Origin: Anseranas semipalmata
Lineage: Eukaryota > Chordata > Aves > Anseriformes > Anseranatidae
DNA length: 64,000 nt
Direction: 5' to 3'
NCBI GenBank assembly: GCA_013399115.1
Contig: VXAA01000962.1
Span: 299,787-363,786, forward strand
This document shows positions 26,775 to 39,252 of this stretch, piece after piece; the stretch's first letter is position 1, and each line of letters begins with the position of its first letter. The notes below the pieces were generated by a model. It did no database searches, was not told the DNA's origin, and saw only the letters and a list, made by a program, of their open reading frames with translations. Made by a program: the position numbers and the translations under genes.

Positions 26775-28729
26775 AGTAGAAACACATGTTTTTGGGAAGC
26801 CAGTTTATACTGAGTGGGACAGAAGAAAAAGATGGGCAACAGTGCAGGAGCACCCCTCGGATGGGTACAGCCTTGTCCCAGGCCCAGGACAACCACAGAA
26901 AACTTGAGAGAACACAGCAGGTATGAATCCGCTTGTCTTTGTCTGACAATAATTACTTAAAAACCATTAATCGCTCTGCTTGCATTGCCCCATATTAATA
27001 AAAGCTTTCTATAGCAGTACCTATATATTTGTCTATCTGCTAATTCACAGTCAGCAAAGATAATTAGCAAGCACCACTAGCTACACAAAAATCTCCTGCA
27101 TAAGCCACTTTCATGTAATGTGTTTTGTTAGCCTATGTCCACAGCTTTTATTTGCTAGTAAGGAATAGCAGATGTGATATTTGGGATTTGGAGAATTAGA
27201 ACAGCTGCCTGCGCCTGCTATGTGACCACTTTTTAAAAATAATTCTGAGAAAGTCAGAGTGTGTAAAACTGAATCATAAAGACTGACTACAGACACACTA
27301 ATCCTCTACAAAGGCAGAGCTACTGATAGATTAACTTGTTACACTAGACGCACACAGTTAGAAAAAGAAGCTGTGGTCACATCCCTGGGCAGGCTTTCAT
27401 ATGATGATTTTAAAAATCTGCCTTGACTAGTCTAGAACTGCCGAGGCAGGCTAGACATGCTCTCCTCAGAGTCAGCCGAGTGACATAAAATACAGCTATG
27501 CATTCAAAATGCAGAAGTAAAATTAAGTAAAACGGCAAATTCAAGACCTCCAAAGTTAGGAGATGCCAGACTGAGATGCCTCTTCTGAATCATCGCTCTT
27601 CCCCTCCCTCCTTGGCTTATGGACAGTGCACACAATGCAAACCTATTCAGTGTTGTGTCGTTGCCTCATTCTCCACAGCATGACCTCAGGCCTCCCTTGA
27701 AAATTGTCCAGCACAAAGAAAAAAAATAGAACCCTGATGGATTACTCTGTGACACTCAACATTTAGTTCAAATTCATCACACACAATGCTTTTTATACTT
27801 GTAAAGTGAAACATTTATCTCACTTCCTATGTGGAGATTGAAGGAATTAAGACAAAAAGTGTCTGTGAAATATAAATATTGTGAGACATTTCAGAATAAG
27901 TTTTAAATTTCCCTTCATATCACTCTTCATATGTTTAAGAAATTGCTTCCACACTTCAGTTATATATGTTTGGTCTCAAAACACCTGCAAACGAACCAGT
28001 AATATCTAAAACTAGGTATTAGAAAAAGATAATTTGAATGATTTCACAGCTATAAAATCAGAACTTTAGGATGCAAAGTAGTGATAAAATTCAATTTTAA
28101 GTGAAAACTTGAACTGCCAAATACGACATTTTTGTTTTCATTTAGTATGTATGTTCTACTCATTGCTTGGAAAAGTTAGAAGTGCTTAAGACAAAATCCT
28201 CCTTCAGTACGCTGTGCAGTCTGAACCTTATCTTTGGGGTAAATGAGGCATGGACAGAAAATGTACAAAACAGGACATGATAATAACTGTTGTATAATGC
28301 AGTCACAAGAAAGACAAATTATGTTGTACAGGCAGCCTTGACTTTGGTACTTTTAACTTTGCAAACACAGTAACATTTTAACTGTCTGATGCGTTTGTGA
28401 TGTTGTATTCTAAATTGAAAAAAGATACCACAACCAAAAAGAAAATCCAGTATATGACATTCTAATTGCATTTATGAGTGATTAACAGAACTGCGACTGT
28501 TGGCTTTGGCATATGTATCTGATTCTTAATTACAACCATAAATGGCAAATAGCAATCTAGTTTCATTAAGAGGGTGGGCCCGAACAGAGGAGTATGGGGC
28601 ATTCTGACAAAAGGCTTCACAGATATTTCCTAACAATGAAAAACATAAAGCTTGCAGCTTTTTGGGGAAGCCTGCTCCCTTGTGAGCACATGCATCTGCC
28701 TGTTCTCTCCAAACTTGTATTTTTTAGGG

Positions 28730-29215
28730 AGAGCTACTGTCCTGTCCGTAACTCTATCAGTATTTCCTTTCTTGAATGTCATTCTCATCGTCCTGTCGTT
28801 CACTCTCTTTGCACCTTTCCATCGCATGAACAAACCATCCAACCAAGCAAATTTAGCTTTCAACTCTCTGGCCTCCTGCTTTAACAAATCTTGGTTCCTC
28901 TTCTGCTTGTTCCCCACACAATCCATCTCTATTGCTCCTCTTCTCCATCAGTTTTCCATTTACCCACATTCCTTATTCTCCTCCCTATCTACATTCCTAT
29001 TTGAGTTTTATCTTTCTGTGATACCGCCCAGAAATTTGTTTTAGTACTAGTTTTCTTCACTTACCCAGATTTCTCTCCATTTACTGCCCTCATCCTTACC
29101 TAACATTTTTCTTAGTTTTCATCTCTTCATCCAATTTCTGCCAGATGCCCATGCATGCTAGCTCCTCCCTGCACCCAATCTCCTCTGCTGCCATCCACCC
29201 AGATTCATTTTTCTA
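28730..29215. repeat. Pyrimidine-biased low-complexity tract, about 0.5 kb
   Basis: The plus strand is strongly enriched in C and T, with many CTCC, TTCC and TCTTC steps and few purine runs. The plus-strand open frame 28652-29044, rich in Leu, Phe and Ser, is a by-product of this bias. A complementary purine-rich stretch follows at 29755-29940. Confidence 0.65.
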
Positions 29216-29754
29216 TGGAATCACAGTATGAAGACAATTCTGATCATGTCAGTCATTCAATCTGTTTCTTCTCACCCCCAAATGAATAAAAAAAAAGGGG
29301 AAAAAAAAACCAGGGCAAATTATAAGGGCTTACACTGTTGCATTGTGCTTTCCCAACAGAAGATTTTGCTCAGATCAAACAACATCTTACCAAAACTGTT
29401 AGTGACATTGTTGACACAGAAATCTTGTGTACATGAAAAGTAAGAAATTGTCTACTGTCCCAGGACTGTCAGCTGTGAATTTTACTGCAAATCTTTTAAA
29501 ATAATGAAAAATGTTCTGACAGACAAATTAAAATTCCGCATTCAGCCTTGCAATCAATGTCTTGCTTTCACTTGAAAAGATGATGACATTTCAGGTGACA
29601 ACTCGCCATTGCTAGAGAAGCTGTGCAGAAGGTGGCTGTCACATTCCATTAACCCTTCCAAAGGAAGGGGAAATCATCCCCTTTGTTTTTGAGAAAGCTG
29701 AATTTGGGCAGCCACCTCGAAAGTTGTGACTCGGTCACAGAGTACTGAGCAGCA

Positions 29755-29940
29755 GGGGATTGAAAAAGACAAAAATGGCTCAAGGGAGCAGAGAGAAGGG
29801 CATATGGAGGAATACTAGAGAAAATTGAAAGGCCAAGGTAATGTCAGGAGCAGCAGTAGGAGTGAAGGGGAAGTATGTATGTTTTGTGGCAGAAGGGAAC
29901 AGAGTAGAGACTGAAGAAAAGTAAAGGGAAATAGGGAATT
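29755..29940. repeat. Purine-biased low-complexity tract
   Basis: The plus strand is enriched in A and G (GAGAGAAGGG, GGAAATAGGG and similar steps), the opposite bias to 28730-29215. No exact repeat unit is visible. Confidence 0.55.
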
Positions 29941-30711
29941 AACCTGCTTTTTCAATGTCTAGTGTTACATCTCATAGCAGACCTGTTGGTCTGCTGGAAA
30001 ACTGCCTCAGTGTATGTGACTTATGAGCACAAGCATTTGTAGAAACCTGCTGTACAAATACATTAAGCGGCATGTCCCTCCCTCACTTTTGCTACTGGTT
30101 AGCCTTGATTCACTTCTCCAATTGCTGATCCTAGCAGAGGATCTATCCACTCACTGCACACTTCTGCAAACAGAACAGCTGCTAAATGACCAGCGAGACA
30201 ACCTTTGAGAAAAGGCTCCAGCTTTCTTGCTACTGCTGGCGTTCTCTGCATCATCTTTAAAAAGTTCACCTAACTATTTTTGTCTGTTTACCCATTTGAA
30301 AATTTTAGTCTTAAGAAGTACCAGCTACCTGATGGCTGAGTGTTTAAAAAGTGACATCAGAATCACTCACACCACCACACTACATTTCATTATATTATTT
30401 TTGCATACTGAAACTATGCTGTTTGAAAGTTGCTTTTGTAGTGGTGATGCTGAAGTCTTGTGACACGACCTCATAGTATAGTACAGCCATACTGGAATTA
30501 CAAAACATATTCCTTAAAATATATTCCACAGGGCTTTTGCCCACAAACTTCCAATGAAATTCTCTCCATTACAAACAAAACCAAAAATTAAATTGCAAAT
30601 GCAGGGAGGCAATTTTCCTGCTCACAACTACATTGTTTTCTGCCAATATCAGAAAATAATCAAGAAAGACATTGCAAGAAATGTATTCGTTTTTAAAGTT
30701 TTAAAGCTTTA

Positions 30712-31364
<653 letters not shown>

Positions 31365-31399
31365 CTTGTGTTTGCCAGTGAAACTGCTCTTCTGTTGAA
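31365..31399 (-). CDS. CTNND2: CTNND2 coding exon A (35 bp, EEQFHWQ exon)
   Basis: Read on the minus strand, this short exon starts with the last base of a codon (T), encodes S-T-E-E-Q-F-H-W-Q-T-Q and ends with the first base (G) of the next codon. The acceptor is strong: a TTAAC branch-point-like site about 20 bases upstream, a T-rich tract, then TTTACAG. The donor is CAAG/GTAATG. The human protein, from memory, reads S-A-E-E-Q-F-H-W-Q-S-Q here, so the bird has two conservative changes (A to T, S to T). It follows the N-terminal coiled-coil segment in the protein. At 35 bp it is close to microexon size, and its length is not a multiple of three, so skipping it alone would shift the frame. 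The upstream exon that should supply the first two bases of the split codon was not found within the window. Confidence 0.95.
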
Positions 31400-32522
31400 C
31401 TGTAAAGAAAAATAAAAGTGTTAATATGAAATGATTCAGTAATCTGCCACCAATATTCAGCTCTAAATCTGTTCTGAAGGAACTGACTAAAGAATAAATA
31501 ATGGCTTTTATCAAGTATTACTTTATGTATTTTTTCAGGAATGACTTGCACAGCATTCATTCAACACAGCAGAAACACCTTAGTTTCTTAACTAAATAAT
31601 TTAAAACATACATACAGAAACAGCCCTCTTAGTCTTAATATACAAATTCCACTGTTTCAAAGCAAAATTGTTAACATTTTGCAACTTTTTTTGGATCGTA
31701 TTTGTCTGATTTTCCTTTTCTGTAGAGAAAGCTATAAATTGTTTTCTCAAGTGAACAATTACACGTGATTTCAAAATGAATTTATGTGCATGATTCCTGG
31801 TTCTACTGATCATTATGTGCATTTCTATTATTCAAATGTGCAGCTAAGTTAATTCAATTGGCCTACACAAGAGAGTAAATTTAGATATGTTTGTGCTTCC
31901 ACGTACAAGCACTTAAGCAATGGAAGGTCTTAATTTTAAAATAATGAGGATGCATACTAGAGGATAGGTTAGGTAATTTTTTTCTCTACTAGAAAAAATA
32001 AAGGATGTATTCAATTAGGCAATGAGAACACTTTCCTCAAAGGTATGATCTGCTTATCCTTCACTATAGGTCTTTCTCACATGCTAAGAATACAAAAAGG
32101 TTTGAAGTTACTCAGCAATAATAATTCTTTTAGTAACAGTGAATTGACCATTATAGTCACGATTGAAACTTATTCTGTATATTTTTACAAGACATTTATA
32201 GGGAGCAACAAAATCATATGTTGGATCTATTGGTTAAAAAAAAAAAAAGACAAATTATTTTTAACTGTTCAAACTAAAAAAAATATTTATTTCTGATGTA
32301 GAGAATAAATGTTCTTTTTAATGAGCAAACGGATTTTAAATCTAGAATTGTTTTCTCTTTTCCCAGCGGATGCTAGATCTCTTATGAATATGTGAGTACA
32401 GCTCCTAGTATCTATGTTCTGTGAACAAGAATAATGTAAATGAAATGAAATGCTTCTTTTTGAAGACCTTTTTTTACAGGAAAATAACCTAGGTTAATTA
32501 TTAATCAAATTTGACAGTTACC

Positions 32523-32541
32523 AAAAAAAAAAAAAAAAAAA
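32523..32541. repeat. Poly(A) tract, 19 bases
   Basis: Uninterrupted A run in AT-rich intron. No recognisable retroelement precedes it. Confidence 0.9.
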
Positions 32542-34661
32542 GGATAATTGCCTGATTTACATATAAATAGTAGTAAAAGTACATGTTTTAATTTCCAGCT
32601 GGCATCAGAAGTGTTAATCTGACAAATTCAAATCTATGCATCATCATTAATTTCCACATATCTACCATCTGTGGTTTATTTTGAAGCACTGGAGAGGGAT
32701 TTCATAGATTAAGAAGCTCTCTCTTCTATGAGACACTCAGCTAAAATGCTTGCATTCAAGTCCATTGAAGTTAATAATATTGAAGATAAACATAGCCAAA
32801 GTCCTCTGGCAAATAATAATGGCAAAGCACTTAACTGGAAGAAATGACTTTCATTTAAATTACCTTTTCAACTGTAGCCTTGACTACATTTGGTGGTGAC
32901 TAGGGACAGTGGCTCTTTTTGAAACATTAATTTTTCCAATTCAGAATTCCTTTTGCTTGATTTTCAAAATCACCGAACAACTGCAGCTTCAGCTGACACA
33001 CTGGGACTTGATTTCCCACTATACAGTCCCTCAAATTTGAGGTACCACCTCAAATGACATTGCAAAATTCAGTACCTTTGATGGCATTCTTGCTGGCTGG
33101 CAAAACAAATTAGTAAGTCTTGCTGGCAACAACGCAGTGATGTAAAAGACCGTGTCATCTCATCCGAGTCAGTGAGAAAAGCAAATCAAGTCTGTGCATA
33201 GAACGTGAACTATCATTTTCAGGAATTCCCTTTTTAAGCAGTAAATTCATTTAAAATGTAGAAGTTTGTTATCGGCACAGTACAGATAGCATTAAATGAA
33301 TCACTAGTGTCTGATCAGGAGTGATCATTAATATCACTAGTCTGATTTTCACAGAAACTTTTTAATGTATTGATCTTAAGAAATCTTAAATGAGAAGGTC
33401 TAAAAAAGGACTGCAACGAATTTTAACTAGCTTTTGGCTTTTCCAGTTTTAGTCAGGCTCCTATTCACAGATACTGCAATAGCCTTTTAATAAATACTCT
33501 AACTTTCATAGTTAAGGTAACAGATTCACCAACAAACTTTTCATCCTAATGTTAACTTCTGATTCAACATCTTAAAAATGTATTCGTCCCTACAAAGATA
33601 TCAACATACTGTTATGAAGAGTGCTGTTTTCACTAGTTAAATTTGTGCTTGTGAGCTTTTAAACAGTCCTGTACAGTTGCATATTACAGGGCCTCGTCCT
33701 GGTTACAAACCAATGCCTCAGTCTTGCAGACAAACGCATAGAAGGTTTACCTAGAAAAATCCTATTAGCATTTTACATAGTTTAAATTTAGATACCCTGA
33801 TATTTTTGTTTTTGTTTGGTTTTGATCCTAACCTTTTTTTGAAAATGAACGTTTCCTGCTCTTGGCCTGAAAAGGATTCCTGACTAAAGCAACCAAGCAT
33901 GTCTTGCAGGGAGTCTTTAAACTGTCACACAGGTGTGCCAAATCTGCTCCAGTGAGTAAAATCTCTTTTTTGTCCTTTTCTTTTAGGTGTTTTCCAGCCT
34001 TACAAGACATCAGTGCAATTGACTGTATCCTGACACCAAATACATGAAGAAAAAAAAAATAACAGAAGTATTCCCCCCTTAATTATTTTTTTCAGCACAT
34101 TCAGCAAAATAAAGCTTTCTGCTTTATAGTTTTCCTAAAGAAAAGGTTTTCAGTTCATTATCAACCACTTTTCTGCATATTCCCGTGCCTCATTATCTAA
34201 GTTTGTAAACTCTATGAACTTTGACAGAGGAAGTCAAAAAATAAAGTACTTTATTGAGAAGTTCTGAAACAAACTTTTTTGAGTTTGAGGAGAGAGATTT
34301 TAACCAGCAGTACATTAGTATAGTATAAGAAAATAGTAGCATAAAATATTAATGAGCCGAGAACTCAGTGAAGTATAATTATTACCTCCCTTAACCCAAA
34401 ACCAGGCAAATAACTATGATTTCTTTGCTGTATTCTTCCTCATCATTGGTGGTCATTTCATCCTATATCTACTTCAAATGTTCCAGTACAAATAAGATGA
34501 CTGTTCTGCTTACTTCTATCAGCGTGATATAAAGAACCCTGTGTCACCATTCAACTGTAGAGAACTTTGCTGTAACTATATTTATACTGTCTTCAGAAAC
34601 AGAATGTATTGAAGGAAAATACCTGGGAAGCAGAATAATGCAAGAATGAGAAGATAATGCT

Positions 34662-34690
34662 AAACAAACAAACAAACAACAACAAAAAAT
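34662..34690. repeat. (AAAC)n microsatellite
   Basis: About four AAAC/CAAA units followed by AAC units and a short A run. Confidence 0.85.
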
Positions 34691-35289
34691 AGAGATGGTA
34701 ATATATTTAGCTCTTCATGTTCACCTTGAAGCTGATGAACATATCTTCTGTAAGTATGCACTACACTGTGCTTAAAACTTTACCTTTAGTAGCCACCTAT
34801 ACAAGGAAATGTTCCAGTAAAAGTTGTTTTTATCTCCCCAGGCAAGTACGAGCAAAGTAAATATCCACAGAGTAGTCATCTTGATTCCAGCTGAACTCAG
34901 ATGTTCCCATTTCTTCACTCATGTAATGAAAGTCAGCAGACACAAGTTTCTATTTCACCTTGCATGCCAAGGAGACGAAAGGAAGATGAGCACAGCATGC
35001 TGCAAGGAGCTCGTTTTGGGCAACATTACATGAACAGAGTACTCTGGGAACTCTACCTGTCTCTGCAGTGTGGAAAGATCAGGAGCACAAAGTGCTGCAA
35101 AAATGCCAAGTTTCTACAATCAGCCACAGATGTCTGACTATTCCCCGAAATCTATTTACATCAAGTTTATTTCTTTTCAGCCATGGATAGAAAAATCACA
35201 ATCTGAGCTCCAGTATGTCTACAAATGAACAACAAATCGAGCTTTGGGGAGCCTCCATTATTTTTTCATGTACCTCAAGCTAAGATAAA

Positions 35290-35880
35290 GAAGAAGCGGG
35301 TGTCCTCTTCAAGATGGGCTGGGTAGGAAACCAGCAGCTGGCAGACAAGATGATGAGGGGGGTGGCTCTGTGGAGGCTACCAAACTGTCCCAGAACTGCC
35401 AGAACCAGCAGAAGTTTCAGAGCAAGGTGAGCTACGTATGACCATCAAACATCTCACCCCATAATTCACTGGAGTCAAAAGACGTTTTGGTGACTTGCAA
35501 GTGAATGCGAAGTGACACCAAAATATCACTTTCCTGGACTATGCTCACAAGCCATGTTTATATAAAAGTAACCCTCATGGGAGGCAACCCAGAGGTGGGG
35601 AATACTGTTGACCACTTTGGCAGGAGAAAAACTGCCCAAGACATCCTTAGACAGCATTGCTATGGGACCTGGACAAACAGCCAAGGATTTGCTTTCAGTG
35701 CAGGTGCCAGGGAGCAGCAAGGGCAGGTTGCTCCATGAGGACAGTGAGCTGGGAGCCAAGGTGATGGTAAGGCAGCGACCTCCAGGAGATGGGGCAGGAC
35801 CTGGAGCCAGCAAATCCACGTCAGGATCAGGCCCAGAGACAGCGACCAGAGGCAACCCTGGTACACACATCTGCTAACAT
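35290..35880. other. GC-richer block of unknown nature
   Basis: A roughly 0.6-kb block of balanced to GC-rich sequence inside AT-rich intron. It supports overlapping open frames on both strands (plus 35608-35877, 89 codons; minus 35526-35870, 114 codons), which argues for composition rather than coding. I see no CR1, LTR ends or protein domain. An old or lineage-specific retroelement, or an unannotated transcript, remains possible. Confidence 0.35.
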
Positions 35881-37961
35881 GGCTCTTACGGTGCAGGCTG
35901 TGGAAATTCACTTTCATTATCCCACCAAAATACATTAGTGCACATGCACATCAGGGCATATGATTTGGTTATTCAAGTCACATGCCTTATTGCTCTTTGA
36001 AATAATGCTGTAGCAAAGACATTTAATTCTGGGCAGGAAGGGTGTAGGTCTTCTTTAAAGTCACTCTTTCTGGCACGCCTCTTAATTTATCACGGAGCCT
36101 GCATATACGCATTAAGGGCAAACCCCCACTGTTATATTCCTTTGACTATCCAAGAAATGTTTGTGTGCCTCTTTGTGTGAAGTCATTCACTTTACAGTTA
36201 TCATTCAGTTTTTGAGAAAGTGCTACAGCTATCTGCTACGCAAAATATTTCTTTTTATTGTTTTCCAAAACAATTCAAGAAATTATATCTAACCCTACTA
36301 TACAACAGCTATGAAAAGATTTTTACAAGGAGCTGTATCAGCACATGATCTTTTCAATTATTTCTGCAATGAAGCCACAGAAACATAGCTGTATATAATT
36401 ACAGGCAGATACTGTCTCACTGATTTTTAAATTGCTATTCTGGATGTTTTCATTTGTGGAAGGTGGAAGAAAAAAAGATTCGGAGACATTCATAAAGGAG
36501 GTTGAGAAACACTAATACTCCATCTCAAGCAAAGGAGAAGCAGCTCTTAAATCAGCAGTACATTTTATTTAATATTTTGCAGATAACCTAGTCTTTAGCA
36601 TCAACTGTCTGGAAAAAAAGAGAGCTAAGAATAAATTTGCATGACATAATCCCATGAAATGGTATCAGCCCCTCAACTACCATAGAAAAGGTCACCCCCA
36701 TGAGCTATGTTTTTGGTTGCCCAACGTAAAATTACGTCAAAATTTCTGACTGCAATAGTCATCTCTATAGATGTGACACAGTAACCTCTCTTAAATCACA
36801 CTCTATTAGTCAGCTATGGTATCAACTTAGTTATCAGACCAAGAAGTCCTTTTGATGGTCCAACAAACCTAATCTAATCCTCTGCAACGATCCTTGAAAC
36901 TGCAAGAAAAAAAACCAACCACCTCTGGAATATACCAGTACTTTAATGATCGCTGCCTTTTTCTACCCTATGAATTTCAAAGTGACTTTTAAAATTGTTA
37001 TGGAGTTCTTCACAGTTTAAGATGCCAGAAAACAGCTCTGGTGGTTAATTCCCACCTGTATTAGAAAGGCCTTGCTACAAATTCCTACAGGGAAAGGCAA
37101 TTGTCTATTTTCTTTCTCAGATAAATTTTTGTTATTCCCTAGGTTTTACAAAATCAATAGCAGAACTTTGTGGCTCTGCTATGAGTGTTTTGTACTTCTT
37201 TTCAATGATGCAAATACTCGCAGCCAAATTTCCAATGAGGTGCCAAGTTTGATGCTTTCTTCTGTATTTAACACTTGCAGAAGTGTGCAGACTTGCTTTC
37301 CTTTAAACATGATTTTTTAACTGCTCCAGTCCTATTTATATCCACTTTTCCTATACTGATTATGCTTAATAATAAACATTCTATTTCTTCTTACTTAAGT
37401 GGGATTTAAAGTTCAATGTGCTGCATTGCCACGAGCACTATTTAACTACAGAGCACGCACTGAAAGCCAGCAGCAGCACTTTTGCTTTCCTTTCTGGGTG
37501 CTGCTGATGTACTTGCAAAGCAGGCAGCAAGGTTGCTATTGAATGGAGAGAGCATAATATAGTCCATTTCCCTTAGGTTTTACCCTCATTCCTGAAATTG
37601 TCATCAAGAGTATCAGTAAGTTGGTGAATTCATTTCTCATATACCAAAACACACTTCAGAAACATTTACTGAAGTTTTGATTGAATTTAGCAACCTAGAA
37701 ACAAAACACTTGCTACTTAGCTTGCCAAAGCATCTAGTTTCCTTTTGTTTCAGTTTTGCAGTTAGTTACTTGTGTGACAGTGAAGGCAGAGAATTTTTTC
37801 ACAGAAGAAGCCTGTGAAGCTCTGCTATTCAGAGGAGAAGAATTTGGGGGAAAATATATGTGAATACTTGTTATATTTTGCTTAATTTTAAACTTGGAAG
37901 CAATGACAGCATTAGGGAAACAAGTATCACATAATTGTCCTATTCTTATTCTTCCGTAGGT

Positions 37962-38050
37962 GTCTGTTTATGGCCCATGGGGGAGGCCGGCTACTGGGCT
38001 AGGTGGACCCTAAGTCTGAATCAATAAAACCATTCTCATGTTCTTATTTA
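37962..38050 (+). mobile_element. Ancient CR1-type LINE tail
   Basis: The segment reads GGAGGCCGGCTACTGGGCTA, GGTGGACCCTAAGTCTGAAT, then CCATTCTCATGTTCTTATTT. This is the pattern of an old amniote CR1/L3-like 3' end (ACTGGGCTAGATGGACC, then TTCTTATGTTCTTATG), clearly different from the avian CR1 tails elsewhere in the window. It is well diverged, consistent with insertion before the bird radiation. Confidence 0.75.
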
Positions 38051-38371
38051 GAGAAACTAAAATCAAATCAAATTACTTTATTGTGTAATTTCCCTTTATT
38101 AATTAATTAAGAAAAAGGATGATGGTTCACAAATAGGAGGAATTGGCTTAAGGCTGGATTTCTGCTAAGATAATAATATTAGTTCTTCCTGTTTACTTCA
38201 ATGGCTATTTTTATTTAAGAAAGGAGCTCACTTTCAAAACTGCACTACCTAAGCGGGAGCACATTTAAAATTTTACTGCGCCTCCACAGAGTATCAGTTT
38301 GGACAATGGTGTACTATTGTATTTGTTCAGCCCTAGTGATGGTATTTGGATCTGATCCAAACAAGCATCTA

Positions 38372-39252
38372 AATCATATAGTCATGGAATATCCTCAGTT
38401 GGAAGGGACCTCCAAGGATCATCAAGTCCAACTCCTGGGTACACACAGGACCACCCAAAAATCAGACCCTATGTCTGAGAGCGTTGTCCAAACGCTTCTT
38501 GAACTCCAGCAGGCTCAGTGCTGTGACCACTGCCCTGGGGAGCCTGTTCCAGTGCCCCACCACCCTCTCGTTGAAGAACCTTTTCCTAACACCCAGCCTG
38601 ACCCTCCCCTGTCACAGCTCCATGCCGTTCCCTCGGGTCCTGTCGCTGTCACCAGAGAGCAGAGATCAGCGCCTGCCCCTCCGCTCCCCTCGTGAGGAAG
38701 CTGCAGGCCGCCATGAGGCCTCCCCTCAGTCTCCTCTTCTCTGGGCTGAACAAACCAAGTGACCTCAGCTGCTCCTCATACATCTTGCCCTCTAGACCCT
38801 TCACTATCTTCATAGGTCTCCTTTGGACACTCTCTAATAGTTTTATGTCTTTCCTATATTGTGGCGTCTGAAACTGCACACAGCGCACGAGGTGAGGCCA
38901 CACCAGTGCAGAGCAGAGCGGGACAATCACTTCCCTCGACCGGCTAGCAGTGCTGTGCCTGATGCACCCCAGGGTACAGCTGGCCCTCCTGGCTGCCAGG
39001 GCACACTGCTGGCTCGTGTTCAACTTGCTGTCGACCAGAATCCCCAGATCCCTTTCCACAGGACTGCTCTCCAGCCTCCTGTCCCCCAGTCTGTACATAT
39101 ATCCTGGGTTGCCCCTTCCCAGGTGCAGAATCCTTGCTCTTGTTAAACTTAATGGGGTTGGTAATTGCCCAGCCTTCTAATTTGTCAAGATCTCTCTGCA
39201 AGGCCTCTCAACCCTTGAGGGAGTCAACAGTTCCTCCTAAAGTAGTATTAGA
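38372..39252 (-). mobile_element. CR1 LINE, 5'-truncated copy with end of the reverse transcriptase ORF
   Basis: About 0.88 kb. The 3' tail lies at the low-coordinate end (TCATGGAATATCCTCAGTTGG, GGGACC). Read on the minus strand, a 149-codon open frame (39098-38649) gives the known CR1 ORF2 C-terminal segment: DLGILVDSKLN, SREVIVPLCSALV, LESVQRR and FSPEKRRLRGG. A second frame (39201-38944) carries the upstream piece RDLDKLEGWA, so at least one frameshift separates them. The catalytic reverse-transcriptase core is missing. This is a dead 5'-truncated insertion. Confidence 0.95.
38649..39201 (-). pseudogene. CR1 ORF2 C-terminal remnant (frameshifted)
   Basis: The minus strand encodes the last part of the CR1 polymerase in two frames. 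The segment with RDLDKLEGWAITN lies upstream of that with RLESSPVERDLGILVDSKLN. The endonuclease and the reverse-transcriptase palm are absent, and the frame is broken, so no working protein is possible. It is nested in the CR1 copy described at 38372-39252. Confidence 0.85.

Noticed and set aside
28652..29044. 130-codon plus-strand frame resembling a membrane protein
   Set aside because: Leu/Phe/Ser richness is a direct product of the C/T-biased tract; no start context or conserved motif.
38306..38762. Plus-strand frames over the CR1 copy
   Set aside because: Antisense to the CR1 ORF2 remnant; shadows.
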